In this document: positions 7,185 through 14,975 of the stretch, piece after piece
Position numbering within the stretch: the stretch's first letter is position 1
Layout: each line of letters starts with the position of its first letter
DNA from: a virus
Reading direction: 5' to 3' (one strand)
Length of the DNA: 26,232 nt
Virus record (IMG/VR): IMGVR_UViG_3300032315_000834
Span: 1 to 26,232 of that record
Notes under the pieces: generated by a model
Database searches by the model: none
Told to the model about the DNA's origin: nothing
Seen by the model: the letters and a program-made list of their open reading frames with translations, nothing else
Position numbers and translations under genes: made by a program

Positions 7185-9056
7185 TTAACCTTGTGAAATT
7201 TTGTAATGCGATAAATTCAGTCTGTATTTGTGATATTTGAAAAGATCACAAATTAGACGCTCTGTAGGTTTGTCTACACGGTAATGATGTTGAAACACAG
7301 CATTCAAGAAATACAGCTTTTCCAACGTCTTCTTTACATAAACATAGGTTTCTACAATACTACTATCAATCATATCAAAGGTTGTGTTATCCATTATCCT
7401 TTGTTTTGTAGCACTGGATGAATTGTTATTCAAAAACCTATCATGGTAAATAGACAATTGAATGACTTTCTCACCAAGAGATGTAGAAAAATCCCTAAGA
7501 TTATATGATCTTGAAAAAACATAGGTGTACTGGTTCATGAGCTTGTTGATGTACAATGATGTAACCATCCTTTTGTACACCTTGTTCTTCCCCTTTACAA
7601 ACTCTTCAACGTTCATAAGATTGTGAACTTTGATGCCATTGAGAACTTCGTATTGTTTTTCAGAAACTATACCAAACACTACATGTTTCTTATGGAACAG
7701 TCCATACAACTCATCCAATTGCTGCCTGTGTTCATCTTTTCCATAAACTGTTAAAAATGAACGTCTGTGGAAGTTATTCATCTGAACAACAGTGGGAACA
7801 AACTTACATGAATTATTCCCCACTGTCCTTTCAAGATCTTGAGCCATTTTAATAGTTACCTCACCATCCAGTTTTACCCTTTTGGTTTTAGCTCCACCAC
7901 CTACAACTTTTGAAACAGGCATCCTTTTCTTACTACTCACCCAAGTGGAAGGCACTGTGTTATCATCAATCACCTCAAAATCCTTAACAAACATCTTTAT
8001 CAAATTCTGCAAATCAACTATCCTTTGCCTCCACTCACTTTTTGGATATTTTTTCAATTCCAAAATGTTATAGTAAGAACTGTAAGCACCATTGTTATTT
8101 TGACTTTTAAGAGGAATCTTTGTGTCTTTTTTAATGATGTAGTAGTCAGTTCGTTGCCATTTTTCCCTCAGATAGTCTTTCTGTCTTACAGTGAGAGCAG
8201 ATGAACATATAGCCACCTTTTTATCTTTTATTACATAATAGGGAGTTATATTAGCTCTTCTTTCCTCGCTGTGAAACCTTGAATTGTAATATCTGTAAAG
8301 TCTTGAATACTCACGGAATATGAAGTCTTTAGCAAGAACTATTCTTTTAATATCTATCAGTTTCAAACCCTTTATTTTGGGTTGTGCCATTGATATGCTT
8401 GAATAGTTGTTTATTTTACTAACATCCAGTTTCAGATTATGAAAATTCACATATCTGTGATCATCTGAATAATATTCAAATACAGAACGAACATCATCTG
8501 TTTCTGTTACTGAGGCATTATACAAAGACACAAAGAAATCACTCACTTTAGCGAGCTTGTCCATAATTATCTTCTGAGTGTCCCTTGTATAACGAATGGA
8601 TTCCCTGTTTGGAGTGGGAAATATTCCATCAGAAAGATTAAACCTCAAAGCAACAGGAAAATGTACTGGACCAGAAAGTCCCACTTTTGAATAGTCTAGT
8701 TGATAATAGACATTATCCAAACATATGTGAATATAATTATTCTGTGACAATTGACTCCATTGAAAATCATCATGTCGTATGATTTTGAAGTCATTTGGTA
8801 TGCCATCAACGTCAAAGTAGACACTTTCAAAATAAGCAAGTTGCTCTTTTGTCTTTGACTTGAAAGTGTTGACATCATATGTCTTTACAGGAATAATCAT
8901 CTTCACACCATTCCTTTCAGTGGTGGGAGAGTCATGAATGAGATCTATGGTATTGCCACTTTCTCCTTCATACATGGCATATTTCCTTTCCATTCCATTC
9001 TTCCTACATACAAAATAGAAAGTGGAAGAATAAGCAAGACCTGCCTTGAATCCTAG
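7185..9056 (-). CDS. rIIA: RIIA-like GHKL ATPase, exon 2
   Basis: Second exon of the RIIA homologue, 623 codons plus stop. It begins within the GHKL G2 box: after splicing the protein reads G-M-F-G-L-G-F-K-A-G-L-A-Y-S-S-T-F, matching the RIIA pattern FGLGxKSxxAY. The open frame extends upstream of 9056 to an ATG at 9131, but that part is intron sequence (it reads through the S element and P9) and should not be counted. A central basic patch (K-R-M-P-V-S-K then K-T-K-R-V-K) and many Tyr residues mark the rest, which has no other recognised domain. The complete protein would be 744 aa. RIIA proteins are peripheral to the cell envelope in T4; the role in this phage is unknown. Confidence 0.85.
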   Translation of the reverse strand, partial: LGFKAGLAYSSTFYFVCRKNGMERKYAMYEGESGNTIDLIHDSPTTERNGVKMIIPVKTYDVNTFKSKTKEQLAYFESVYFDVDGIPNDFKIIRHDDFQWSQLSQNNYIHICLDNVYYQLDYSKVGLSGPVHFPVALRFNLSDGIFPTPNRESIRYTRDTQKIIMDKLAKVSDFFVSLYNASVTETDDVRSVFEYYSDDHRYVNFHNLKLDVSKINNYSSISMAQPKIKGLKLIDIKRIVLAKDFIFREYSRLYRYYNSRFHSEERRANITPYYVIKDKKVAICSSALTVRQKDYLREKWQRTDYYIIKKDTKIPLKSQNNNGAYSSYYNILELKKYPKSEWRQRIVDLQNLIKMFVKDFEVIDDNTVPSTWVSSKKRMPVSKVVGGGAKTKRVKLDGEVTIKMAQDLERTVGNNSCKFVPTVVQMNNFHRRSFLTVYGKDEHRQQLDELYGLFHKKHVVFGIVSEKQYEVLNGIKVHNLMNVEEFVKGKNKVYKRMVTSLYINKLMNQYTYVFSRSYNLRDFSTSLGEKVIQLSIYHDRFLNNNSSSATKQRIMDNTTFDMIDSSIVETYVYVKKTLEKLYFLNAVFQHHYRVDKPTERLICDLFKYHKYRLNLSHYKISQG

Positions 9057-10046
9057 CGATTCTGTTATCTCCAGTTTCTTGGAGTGTCGGACTATATCAT
9101 CACCCATTTCTGGGGCTGGACGCTTTTTCACTAATACACTACTATTAGTTACTTCCTGTTATTAAGCAGACTATACTGCTCAGGTAGTCTCTAAACCTTC
9201 TACAAATGTATCTGTAGCTTGGCTTTTGATTATCTTGTTAAATTCCTCAAGTTTATCATGCTTTCTTTTTAAAAAATAGTTAGCATCATTATATAAGTAG
9301 GTTAAACAATTTTTTACATCCTCAGAATTTTCAATCCATAGAATGTAGACAATCATTTTTCTCTTTCTTTCCGCTATGTAAGATTTTTTTGTAGGAAGAT
9401 GTTCAGCAATTTTTTCAAGAAATGCTTTGTCTGTAGAACAAAAAGCAAGTTTTAGTTTATATCGCTGAATATGAGGCTTTGGAATAATATAATCTCTTTT
9501 CCTCTTGTATTTATACGCAAGAGATTTTATTATTATACTACCATCACCATCCATAAATCCTCTGATAAAATGAGGAATTAAATCTTTATTTAGCTTAGGA
9601 AAGGTCATTCCTACTCTACTTTTATTTATATTGCATCCTTTTTCTAATAAAGACTGACAGAGATTATTAGATGATATTGTTATTTGAGCTTTCTTTTTCC
9701 AGTTTTTTAATATACTGGAAGGACGATGAATAGTAGAAACATTCCTTCCACCTGCTTCATTAGCAAGTCTGTCAAGAATATAACCATCTTCTTCCTGAAT
9801 TTCAATTCTCAAATACATTTGTCTGTTGTTTGGAGGACAAACAATTCCTCCATCTGCATATATAAATCCTAGTATGTACGCTTTATATTCACTATCTATT
9901 TTCTCAAAATATTCATGATTAACTTTATATTTGTATCCCATAAGTATAGTTTGTTTAGGATACAAAGATAAGAATTTAATTTAGACTTCCAAAAATTCAT
10001 CCAGTTTTCTTATAAAATTTCTTCTATAAGCGGCCTAGTTTATTTG
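9057..10046 (-). ncRNA. Group I intron (990 nt) inside rIIA
   Basis: Core elements on the minus strand are a probable P element (AATTTTTGGAAGTC, about 9984-9997), Q (AATCAAAAGCCAAGC, 9217-9231), R (GGTTTAGAGACTACC, 9183-9197) and S (GATGATATAGTCC, 9089-9101). A P9 hairpin CTCC-AAGAAACT-GGAG follows. The 5' splice site after T10047 lies in a P1 of CGGT with GCCG, with the usual U-G wobble. The last intron base is G9057, and exon 2 CTAG pairs with CTAG beside the guide sequence as P10. Splicing GGT to CTAGGATTC restores G-L-G-F. The endonuclease ORF is inserted between P and Q and its last codons form Q and R. Confidence 0.92.
9180..9965 (-). CDS. LAGLIDADG homing endonuclease encoded in the rIIA intron
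   Basis: A two-motif, single-chain LAGLIDADG enzyme of 261 aa. The first motif is Y-I-L-G-F-I-Y-A-D-G-G near residue 31 and the second is F-I-R-G-F-M-D-G-D-G-S near residue 137. Each gives a dimer-interface helix ending in the catalytic acidic residue. The protein would cut intronless rIIA alleles at or near the GHKL G2 codons and so spread the intron. It is AT-rich and Lys-rich compared with the phage genes around it, a sign of transfer. Its final 17 or so codons coincide with intron elements Q and R, so coding and ribozyme function share bases. Met9 at 9941 is an alternative start. Confidence 0.92.
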   Translation of the reverse strand: MYPKQTILMGYKYKVNHEYFEKIDSEYKAYILGFIYADGGIVCPPNNRQMYLRIEIQEEDGYILDRLANEAGGRNVSTIHRPSSILKNWKKKAQITISSNNLCQSLLEKGCNINKSRVGMTFPKLNKDLIPHFIRGFMDGDGSIIIKSLAYKYKRKRDYIIPKPHIQRYKLKLAFCSTDKAFLEKIAEHLPTKKSYIAERKRKMIVYILWIENSEDVKNCLTYLYNDANYFLKRKHDKLEEFNKIIKSQATDTFVEGLETT

Positions 10047-10409
10047 ACCGAACATTCCTAGTTCAATGTTACTGTTCCTCTTTGTGGATTTACCATATTT
10101 ACTGATGATGTTCCTTACATCATCGTCATCAAGACCAAGACCAAAGTCTTCCACAGAGAATTCATAATTACCCTGACTGTTCATCCTAAGCCTTACGACA
10201 ATAGGATCTTGAACACCTGCTCTCCTATGACTATCAAGAGCATTACTTGCCCATTCCCTGATAGTCGAACCTATAGCATCTGAATATAGGTTTTTACTTA
10301 ACATCTGCATCAGCATCTGAGCAGAATCCAAGTCTAAGGACATGCCAATACTATCATTGGTTTGACCTTCGGAGAGAACTAAAGCTTCCTTTTGTTTTTC
10401 TAAAATCAT
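10047..10409 (-). CDS. rIIA: RIIA-like GHKL ATPase, exon 1
   Basis: The first 121 codons of the RIIA homologue carry most of the GHKL ATP-binding fold. The N box is I-R-E-W-A-S-N-A-L-D (catalytic Glu and Mg-binding Asn) near residue 53. The G1 box is V-E-D-F-G-L-G-L-D near residue 90. The ATP-lid segment is G-K-S-T-K. The exon ends G-M-F-G and the intron begins immediately after the Gly codon GGT; reading on gives only Q-I-N before a stop in the intron. The chosen start, MILEKQKEALV, at 10409 lies just after the upstream stop; an ATG at 10430 would overlap that gene by 11 bp. Exons 1 and 2 join in frame. Confidence 0.88.
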
Positions 10410-10419
10410 AATTTTGCTT

Positions 10420-10704
10420 TTAAATAACACCTTTTGATTTCAATATTTCATGTGCTTCCAATAGTTTCACTGCTTCTTCATGAGCAATGTCATCAAGATT
10501 GATTTTAATTATTTTGTATGGAGTGTGATATGCATAACCTGGACGAGGACGAGATTCATTTTTATACATCATAACAGCAGTTGGATAATAAAAACGAATT
10601 GTTCCTTTTCCATATCCTGCAAATATGCCTGCATACAAACGACCTCCACCTGAAAAAGCAACAAAATCACCAACATTCAGATTTTTTGCAAAATAATTAT
10701 TCAT
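10420..10704 (-). CDS. Hypothetical small phage protein, about 94 aa
   Basis: No function recognised. Residues 1-60 look like a small beta barrel (N-V-G-D-F-V-A-F-S-G-G-G, then Y-A-G-I-F-A-G-Y-G-K-G-T-I-R-F-Y-Y), of the type seen in SH3- or Tudor-like folds. The C-terminus is helical (H-E-E-A-V-K-L-L-E-A-H-E). The start chosen, MNNYFAKNLN, overlaps the end of the UNG-like gene by 8 bp (ATGAATAA). An upstream ATG at 10728 is possible but would overlap by 32 bp. Confidence 0.65.
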   Translation of the reverse strand: MNNYFAKNLNVGDFVAFSGGGRLYAGIFAGYGKGTIRFYYPTAVMMYKNESRPRPGYAYHTPYKIIKINLDDIAHEEAVKLLEAHEILKSKGVI

Positions 10705-11410
10705 TTTCTTGTAACCATTTAATTTCAAAATTATTGTTGTCCTTAAGAATTTTGTTCACCTTTGTGAACACGCCTTCTGAACTCCATTGTGTGCCTTTGT
10801 ATGCAGCAGCAGCTGGATGACTTAACGTGAATGTCCATGTGAACGGAGGAAGGTATTTCTCAAACTTTGCAGCGTCCTTTCCAAGAAAGATGATGGGCAC
10901 TCCCAAATAACCTATTATGTTCTCAAACACATATTTTGTAAAAGGATGCCACACTTCCAGATGACTTCCAGGTTTATTCACCTCAGTGGTGAGAGATGCA
11001 TTATACATGAAAACTCCCTGTTTTGCCAAATGCAATACATCAGGGTTTTTCCAATGATTCAGTGTCAGTCCATCATAAAGCTCATTCTCAATGCCAGTGT
11101 AAAACTGCTCTAAGCTGGGCTGTAGATAGTCTGTGACACTGCAGCCCATTAGCAAGCCATCAGCTACATATTCACCATGTTTCATAGTGTGATAGGGAGC
11201 CATACCCATCATCACCACTTTGATTTCATCCAATGGTGTTTCACGAAAGCATCTATAGGTGAGAGAAGAAGAAGGGGCAATTTTATGCCCCTTCCTACTC
11301 CTCTGCTTCAAATGTTCATAGATGAGATCACATTCCTGTGATTCTATGAATGGTTTGATTTTTTGATGATAGCTTTCATGAAACTGGTCTTTAAAGTTGA
11401 TCCACTTCAT
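10697..11410 (-). CDS. Family 1 uracil-DNA glycosylase homologue with altered active site
   Basis: The fold and motif order are those of UNG: a motif A region (V-V-M-M-G-M-A-P-Y-H near residue 67), Y-V-A-D-G-L-L-M-G, the Asn-bearing strand G-V-F-M-Y-N-A-S-L-T, a Ser-His segment (P-G-S-H), I-I-F-L-G-K-D-A, and the terminal L-S-H-P loop. Two departures matter. The water-activating Asp of GQDPYH is Ala here (GMAPYH). The HPSPLS intercalation loop reads HPAAAA. By family knowledge, loss of that Asp cripples base excision, so the protein may bind uracil or DNA without cutting, or use another residue. The start MKWINFKDQF is preferred to an ATG 27 bases upstream. It overlaps the DUF932-like gene by 20 bp. 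Confidence 0.82.
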   Translation of the reverse strand: MKWINFKDQFHESYHQKIKPFIESQECDLIYEHLKQRSRKGHKIAPSSSLTYRCFRETPLDEIKVVMMGMAPYHTMKHGEYVADGLLMGCSVTDYLQPSLEQFYTGIENELYDGLTLNHWKNPDVLHLAKQGVFMYNASLTTEVNKPGSHLEVWHPFTKYVFENIIGYLGVPIIFLGKDAAKFEKYLPPFTWTFTLSHPAAAAYKGTQWSSEGVFTKVNKILKDNNNFEIKWLQENE

Positions 11411-12200
11411 TATTATCAAATATTTCAAGTTGAACAAAAGGACTCGGTGGTTCCAAAGAGGGCACTACAATCGTTGATGTTGATTGAAGAATGCCTGATT
11501 CACCTACAAAAAAGCTGTGAGCTTTCATGTGGTCATTCATCCAACTCCTTGGATGTGTTTCCTTCATGGTTTGTGTTGTAAACTGATAGAGTTCCCACAT
11601 GCTGTTTGGAGCACCATAATCATATGTAGGAGAGGTGAGTTCTTTGGCAATTTGATTCACCTGCATGGTGCTGATCAATTTCTCCTCCAAAAGAAGCCTA
11701 CCAACAAGTTCAGCTTGTGTACGCTTACTCACTTCCACCTGCTTCATTGATTCACGCTCCTTCTGCATAGTGGTGAATGTGTCACCAGCTTGCTTGATGT
11801 ATTCTGTGATAGCTGCAGGTGTAAACTCCTGAACAGTGCCCATGTGCTTCTTCTTAAAAGAGCCCATGTCACCATGCACACAGCCATTAGAACAAATGAA
11901 TATACGTGCACCAATAGCAAACTTCAAGCTCAAAGACCTGTTATAACTGTTCTGCCAACCAATCTGCAGCTGCATTTCTTTGTCTGCTACATTGGAAATG
12001 GTGAAATTACCATTAGCCACTTGTCCGTCTGGAGAAGCTGAATAAAGCTCTTTGTCCAATGTAAATCCTGATTGGTAGATGGATTCCAATGTAAGATTTA
12101 TAAGCCGTTGATGTGTAACTGGCTTATATGTCCTTGTTTGTGCAGGAAGTTCTGCATTCAGCAATACAGCTTTTGTCGTTGTGTACGTTGCCACTTTCAT
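11391..12200 (-). CDS. DUF932-like phage/plasmid protein
   Basis: A 269-aa protein resembling the DUF932 (phage/plasmid-like) family. The diagnostic stretch is I-G-W-Q-N-S-Y-N-R-S-L-S-L-K-F-A-I-G near residue 82, followed by F-I-C-S-N-G-C-V-H-G, the equivalent of the family's N-S-x-D/N-G/R-S and V-x-x-C-x-N-G. The C-terminal half is helical, with a W-E-L-Y-Q-F-T-T segment, and the tail after residue 235 is Ser/Pro-rich. Function is unknown; members travel with phage replication and recombination genes. Its ATG overlaps the stop of the 54-codon gene upstream (ATGA), so translation is coupled. Confidence 0.75.
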   Translation of the reverse strand: MKVATYTTTKAVLLNAELPAQTRTYKPVTHQRLINLTLESIYQSGFTLDKELYSASPDGQVANGNFTISNVADKEMQLQIGWQNSYNRSLSLKFAIGARIFICSNGCVHGDMGSFKKKHMGTVQEFTPAAITEYIKQAGDTFTTMQKERESMKQVEVSKRTQAELVGRLLLEEKLISTMQVNQIAKELTSPTYDYGAPNSMWELYQFTTQTMKETHPRSWMNDHMKAHSFFVGESGILQSTSTIVVPSLEPPSPFVQLEIFDNNEVDQL

Positions 12201-12361
12201 TGTTGTGAAATTTTAATTTGTGTTTGTAAAAAAGCACTCAATATGCCTTCCAGATTTTCAATACCTATACATTCCACCTCATCTCCTTCAGCGGTGGATA
12301 GCCATTCTGTATTCTCTTCAATGGCTTCAATAAGATGTTTTACATTTTCAGGTTGATTCAT
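12197..12361 (-). CDS. Small acidic protein, 54 aa
   Basis: A short gene filling the space between the primase and the DUF932-like gene. It begins MNQPENVKHL 14 bases inside the primase end and stops with TGA sharing bases with the next ATG (ATGA at 12197-12200). The product is acidic and helical (E-A-I-E-E-N-T-E-W, then E-G-D-E-V-E), with a hydrophobic C-terminal helix (I-L-S-A-F-L-Q). Snug overlaps on both sides are the main evidence that it is real. No function is recognised. A small acidic protein here could be a replication or host-modulating factor, but that is a guess. Confidence 0.65.
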   Translation of the reverse strand: MNQPENVKHLIEAIEENTEWLSTAEGDEVECIGIENLEGILSAFLQTQIKISQQ

Positions 12362-13349
12362 AATACACCTTTTTCTCTAAATAATCTTTCACTGTGTCAA
12401 GTCCATAATTTTTTGCCCAATCTGCAAAATCCTTTATCCCTTCAGACAGGAGTTTTCTTGGGACATTACAATATCCAAAATCAAAAAGCTTAGTGATCTG
12501 CTGAGAGCTTGACACTCCTGTAACATCACTGTCAAATCCCAAAATCTGTCTTTTGGAATTTGTTTTTATACGTTCAACATTTTCAGGGGTGAAACAACCA
12601 GTGCTTTCATTCTGAACAGCACACACACAAGGAATAATTTTGCTTAATACGAGAAAGTCTTTCTTGCTTTTTGTGATGAAAAGTGTGTCACACTTCTTTA
12701 TTTCACCATCCATGGCACTTATAGGTACATTGTTAGGAACCCATTTGCTCTTTTTATCAGCAAAAGGACGATATATCTTCCAATGTCCATCATAGAAATA
12801 GCCAAACACCATCTCTCTTTCAGCCATTGGATGAAGCTGTCTGTTAAGAAAAACCTTCTTTATTGCATAAACATTGTTCTTCTTGAGGTCATCTAACGAC
12901 TGGTGATAATCACTCCAGTATTTCAATTCAGCCTCAGTGAACTTTCTTGTAACCACCTGAATGAAGGAAATCCTCTTCACTTCAGTTGGTTGTTTATACT
13001 GTCCCACTATTGCTTTGTAGTCTTTCACTTCGCTTGTAGATATGCCAAGACCAAAGTCACAGTCTATCTTCTTCAGCACATCTTCCATCTTTGGAATGTT
13101 GAACATTTTCTGTACAAAGTCAAAACAATCTCCACGATAGTTTATATTACCAAAATCTATAAAAGACAGATGTCCTGATCTGTTGCTTATGAGAAAAGAA
13201 GGATTTCTATCTTTACGAAATGGTGAATTAGTGACAGCATTCAGCTTCCAATTCCTTGAAGGCATGTAATAACGGAATATGTCATATGGAGTGATCTTAT
13301 CAAGTATTGTATCTACCAAAAGAGGAATCTTCCGTTTACCTTTTACCAT
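12348..13349 (-). CDS. DnaG-like DNA primase (TOPRIM)
   Basis: Makes RNA primers for phage replication. From MVKGKRKIP at 13349 the protein is 333 aa. The N-terminal region resembles the DnaG zinc-binding fold without its cysteines (S-P-F-R-K-D-R-N-P-S-F, then G-D-C-F-D-F-V-Q). The TOPRIM core follows: L-F-I-T-K-S-K-K-D-F near residue 230, where the classical acidic residue appears replaced by Lys, and the I-L-G-F-D-S-D-V-T-G strand with the metal-binding D-x-D near residue 280. The ATG at 13376 lies within the upstream terminator stem and is rejected. No helicase domain is fused; the DnaB-like helicase is separate, about 4 kb upstream. The zinc-region loss and Lys substitution are notable. 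Confidence 0.85.
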   Translation of the reverse strand: MVKGKRKIPLLVDTILDKITPYDIFRYYMPSRNWKLNAVTNSPFRKDRNPSFLISNRSGHLSFIDFGNINYRGDCFDFVQKMFNIPKMEDVLKKIDCDFGLGISTSEVKDYKAIVGQYKQPTEVKRISFIQVVTRKFTEAELKYWSDYHQSLDDLKKNNVYAIKKVFLNRQLHPMAEREMVFGYFYDGHWKIYRPFADKKSKWVPNNVPISAMDGEIKKCDTLFITKSKKDFLVLSKIIPCVCAVQNESTGCFTPENVERIKTNSKRQILGFDSDVTGVSSSQQITKLFDFGYCNVPRKLLSEGIKDFADWAKNYGLDTVKDYLEKKVYYEST

Positions 13350-13360
13350 ACTATAAAAAT

Positions 13361-13391
13361 AATAAAAAGCCCCCATATTTCTATGAGGGCT
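13361..13391 (-). terminator. Rho-independent terminator after ssb
   Basis: A 10-bp stem, AGCCCTCATA/TATGGGGGCT (one G-U pair), is closed by a GAAA tetraloop and followed on the minus strand by TTTTTATTATTTTT. It starts 23 bp after the ssb stop and runs into the primase leader. Confidence 0.92.
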
Positions 13392-13413
13392 TCTATCTTT
13401 TTAACAAACCTTA

Positions 13414-14280
13414 TTAATAATCAGGACCATCCTGGCTGATGACAGCATCAGATGCAGTGATATTATCGTCTGAATTATAATCACGCAGGTCTGCAAATGT
13501 GTAGAAATCACGGCATCCGTATTCACCAGTGACAGTTACAACAAACCTTTCATGAGGCTTCAGTTCTTTGGACTGCTTGCTCCTAAGACTCTGCTGCTTA
13601 TCAGATTTGTTATAATCCACAAGCCTGAACTGCTTCAGAGTGTAGCTAGGAAGGAAACCTTTGTTATATACATTCTGATATTCCTTCACTTCACCGTCCC
13701 TCTCTACAGTTTTTACAGTGGCCATTGCAACAACAGATGTGGAATACTCACCATTTATCTGAGATTTCAGGTCTTTCACATTTCCTTTCATGAGAGACTT
13801 CCAATCAATCTCAAGGACAGTGTCTGAATCCCTATAGTCAAGATTACCAAGCCATGTCCTGAGGAAATTGTAAAGCTCCTCTTCGCCTACATAAGCCACC
13901 CTATAATCCCTTTTCTTAAACCAATCAGGAAGGAGATTTTCATCAGATGCCCATGAGCATGTACCAACATTATTGATATACTGCTTCTTTGTACCATCCT
14001 TGTTCTCTTTTTCCTTGTTCTCAAGGAAGAAAGTCACCTTGAACTTCTCTTTGTTCTTCACTTCCTCAAGCCAGAAATCCAGCCTGAGAGTGGTGTTACC
14101 ATCTTGAGAAGTGCCAAGATACTCAACTGCCTTGCTGTCTTCTTTCAGCTCAATGTTAAGAACAGTTTTGAACTCTTCCATAGAAGGATTCACTGCAATT
14201 ACATTAGCTTCAAACAATCCCACTTTCTTTGTAAAATCTGTGCTTGTTTGTTCTTTACGCTTGCCTCCAATTGTGCTCAT
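13414..14280 (-). CDS. Phage single-stranded DNA-binding protein
   Basis: Coats single-stranded DNA during replication and recombination. The 288-aa protein has a basic N-terminus (G-G-K-R-K-E-Q), an oligonucleotide-binding-like strand pattern over residues 20-130 (K-F-K-V-T-F-F-L-E-N, Y-I-N-N-V-G-T-C-S-W-A-S) and an acidic C-terminal tail (S-D-D-N-I-T-A-S-D, ending D-G-P-D-Y). Such a tail usually recruits partner proteins in SSBs. Position directly behind the Sak4-like ATPase is typical of phage recombination modules. There is no close sequence match to E. coli SSB, so the call rests on architecture, tail and context. It ends just before a strong terminator. Confidence 0.7.
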   Translation of the reverse strand: MSTIGGKRKEQTSTDFTKKVGLFEANVIAVNPSMEEFKTVLNIELKEDSKAVEYLGTSQDGNTTLRLDFWLEEVKNKEKFKVTFFLENKEKENKDGTKKQYINNVGTCSWASDENLLPDWFKKRDYRVAYVGEEELYNFLRTWLGNLDYRDSDTVLEIDWKSLMKGNVKDLKSQINGEYSTSVVAMATVKTVERDGEVKEYQNVYNKGFLPSYTLKQFRLVDYNKSDKQQSLRSKQSKELKPHERFVVTVTGEYGCRDFYTFADLRDYNSDDNITASDAVISQDGPDY

Positions 14281-14299
14281 TGTTTTCTAGTTTTTGTTA

Positions 14300-14971
14300 T
14301 TAATTATAATACTCATCAATCTTATCCACTACAATCTGAAGATTGTTAGGGATTTTAATTTCATCGAACATACCATCTGGACTCTTTGCAGGATATTTCT
14401 TATACCTGTTGGTGACAAAGTTATAACTTGCTGATCCATCCTTATTTTCTTCCACGAGAGTGTAAAGACATATTGTGAACAATCCTTCCAATGTTATCTG
14501 ATTGTCCAACATCTTGCCAGATGTCTTCATCTTATATCCCACTATCTCTCCTGCATCTTCAATAGTCTCAGGGTGAGTGAAATAGAAAACCTTCAAATCA
14601 TCCCTGAGCTTACGAGCTTCCCTGAATAGATCCACCATATCCTTTGCAAGAATGGTGAACTTTGTGAATCCCACTTCTGTTGCTTTTTCAGCCATACGAA
14701 AAGCCATCATGTAATTACTGTCTTCAATGATTACATTTTTGATGTGTTCAGCTTTTTCTGAAATGGTCTTAAGCAAACGAGTGATTTCTGTAATTTCATC
14801 CACCTCTTTGTAATTCCTGCTCTCCTGATTGTACATCTTCTCTGAGCCCTTGAAAGGAAGTTCTTTCTTGGCTACATTGATGATGTAGGTTTCTTTAGGA
14901 TCCAGGGATTTGATGGATGTTGACTTTCCAGTGCCTGTATTTCCTACAATGCCTATTAGTTTTGAACTCAT
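14300..14971 (-). CDS. Sak4-like AAA_24 recombination ATPase
   Basis: RecA-core ATPase of 223 aa, of the type that promotes single-strand annealing with SSB in phages. Walker A is G-N-T-G-T-G-K-S-T at residues 10-18, and Walker B is N-V-I-I-E-D-S near residue 79. A Q- or H-bearing strand (V-F-Y-F-T-H-P-E-T) lies near residue 128, followed by Y-K-M-K-T-S-G-K. It stands 19 bp before ssb. The 5' end is unusual: 13 codons of a second, diverged copy of this same start lie at 15932-15973 on the other side of a GIY-YIG gene. The present start appears to be a replacement that arrived with that gene. The rest of the ATPase looks complete. Confidence 0.8.
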   Translation of the reverse strand: MSSKLIGIVGNTGTGKSTSIKSLDPKETYIINVAKKELPFKGSEKMYNQESRNYKEVDEITEITRLLKTISEKAEHIKNVIIEDSNYMMAFRMAEKATEVGFTKFTILAKDMVDLFREARKLRDDLKVFYFTHPETIEDAGEIVGYKMKTSGKMLDNQITLEGLFTICLYTLVEENKDGSASYNFVTNRYKKYPAKSPDGMFDEIKIPNNLQIVVDKIDEYYN

Positions 14972-14975
14972 TTTT

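Noticed and set aside
9057-9131. rIIA exon 2 starting at an ATG at 9131 as an independent gene
   Set aside because: That segment contains the S element, P9 and the 3' splice site. Its reading frame is open by chance, and the protein would lack the ATP-binding half.
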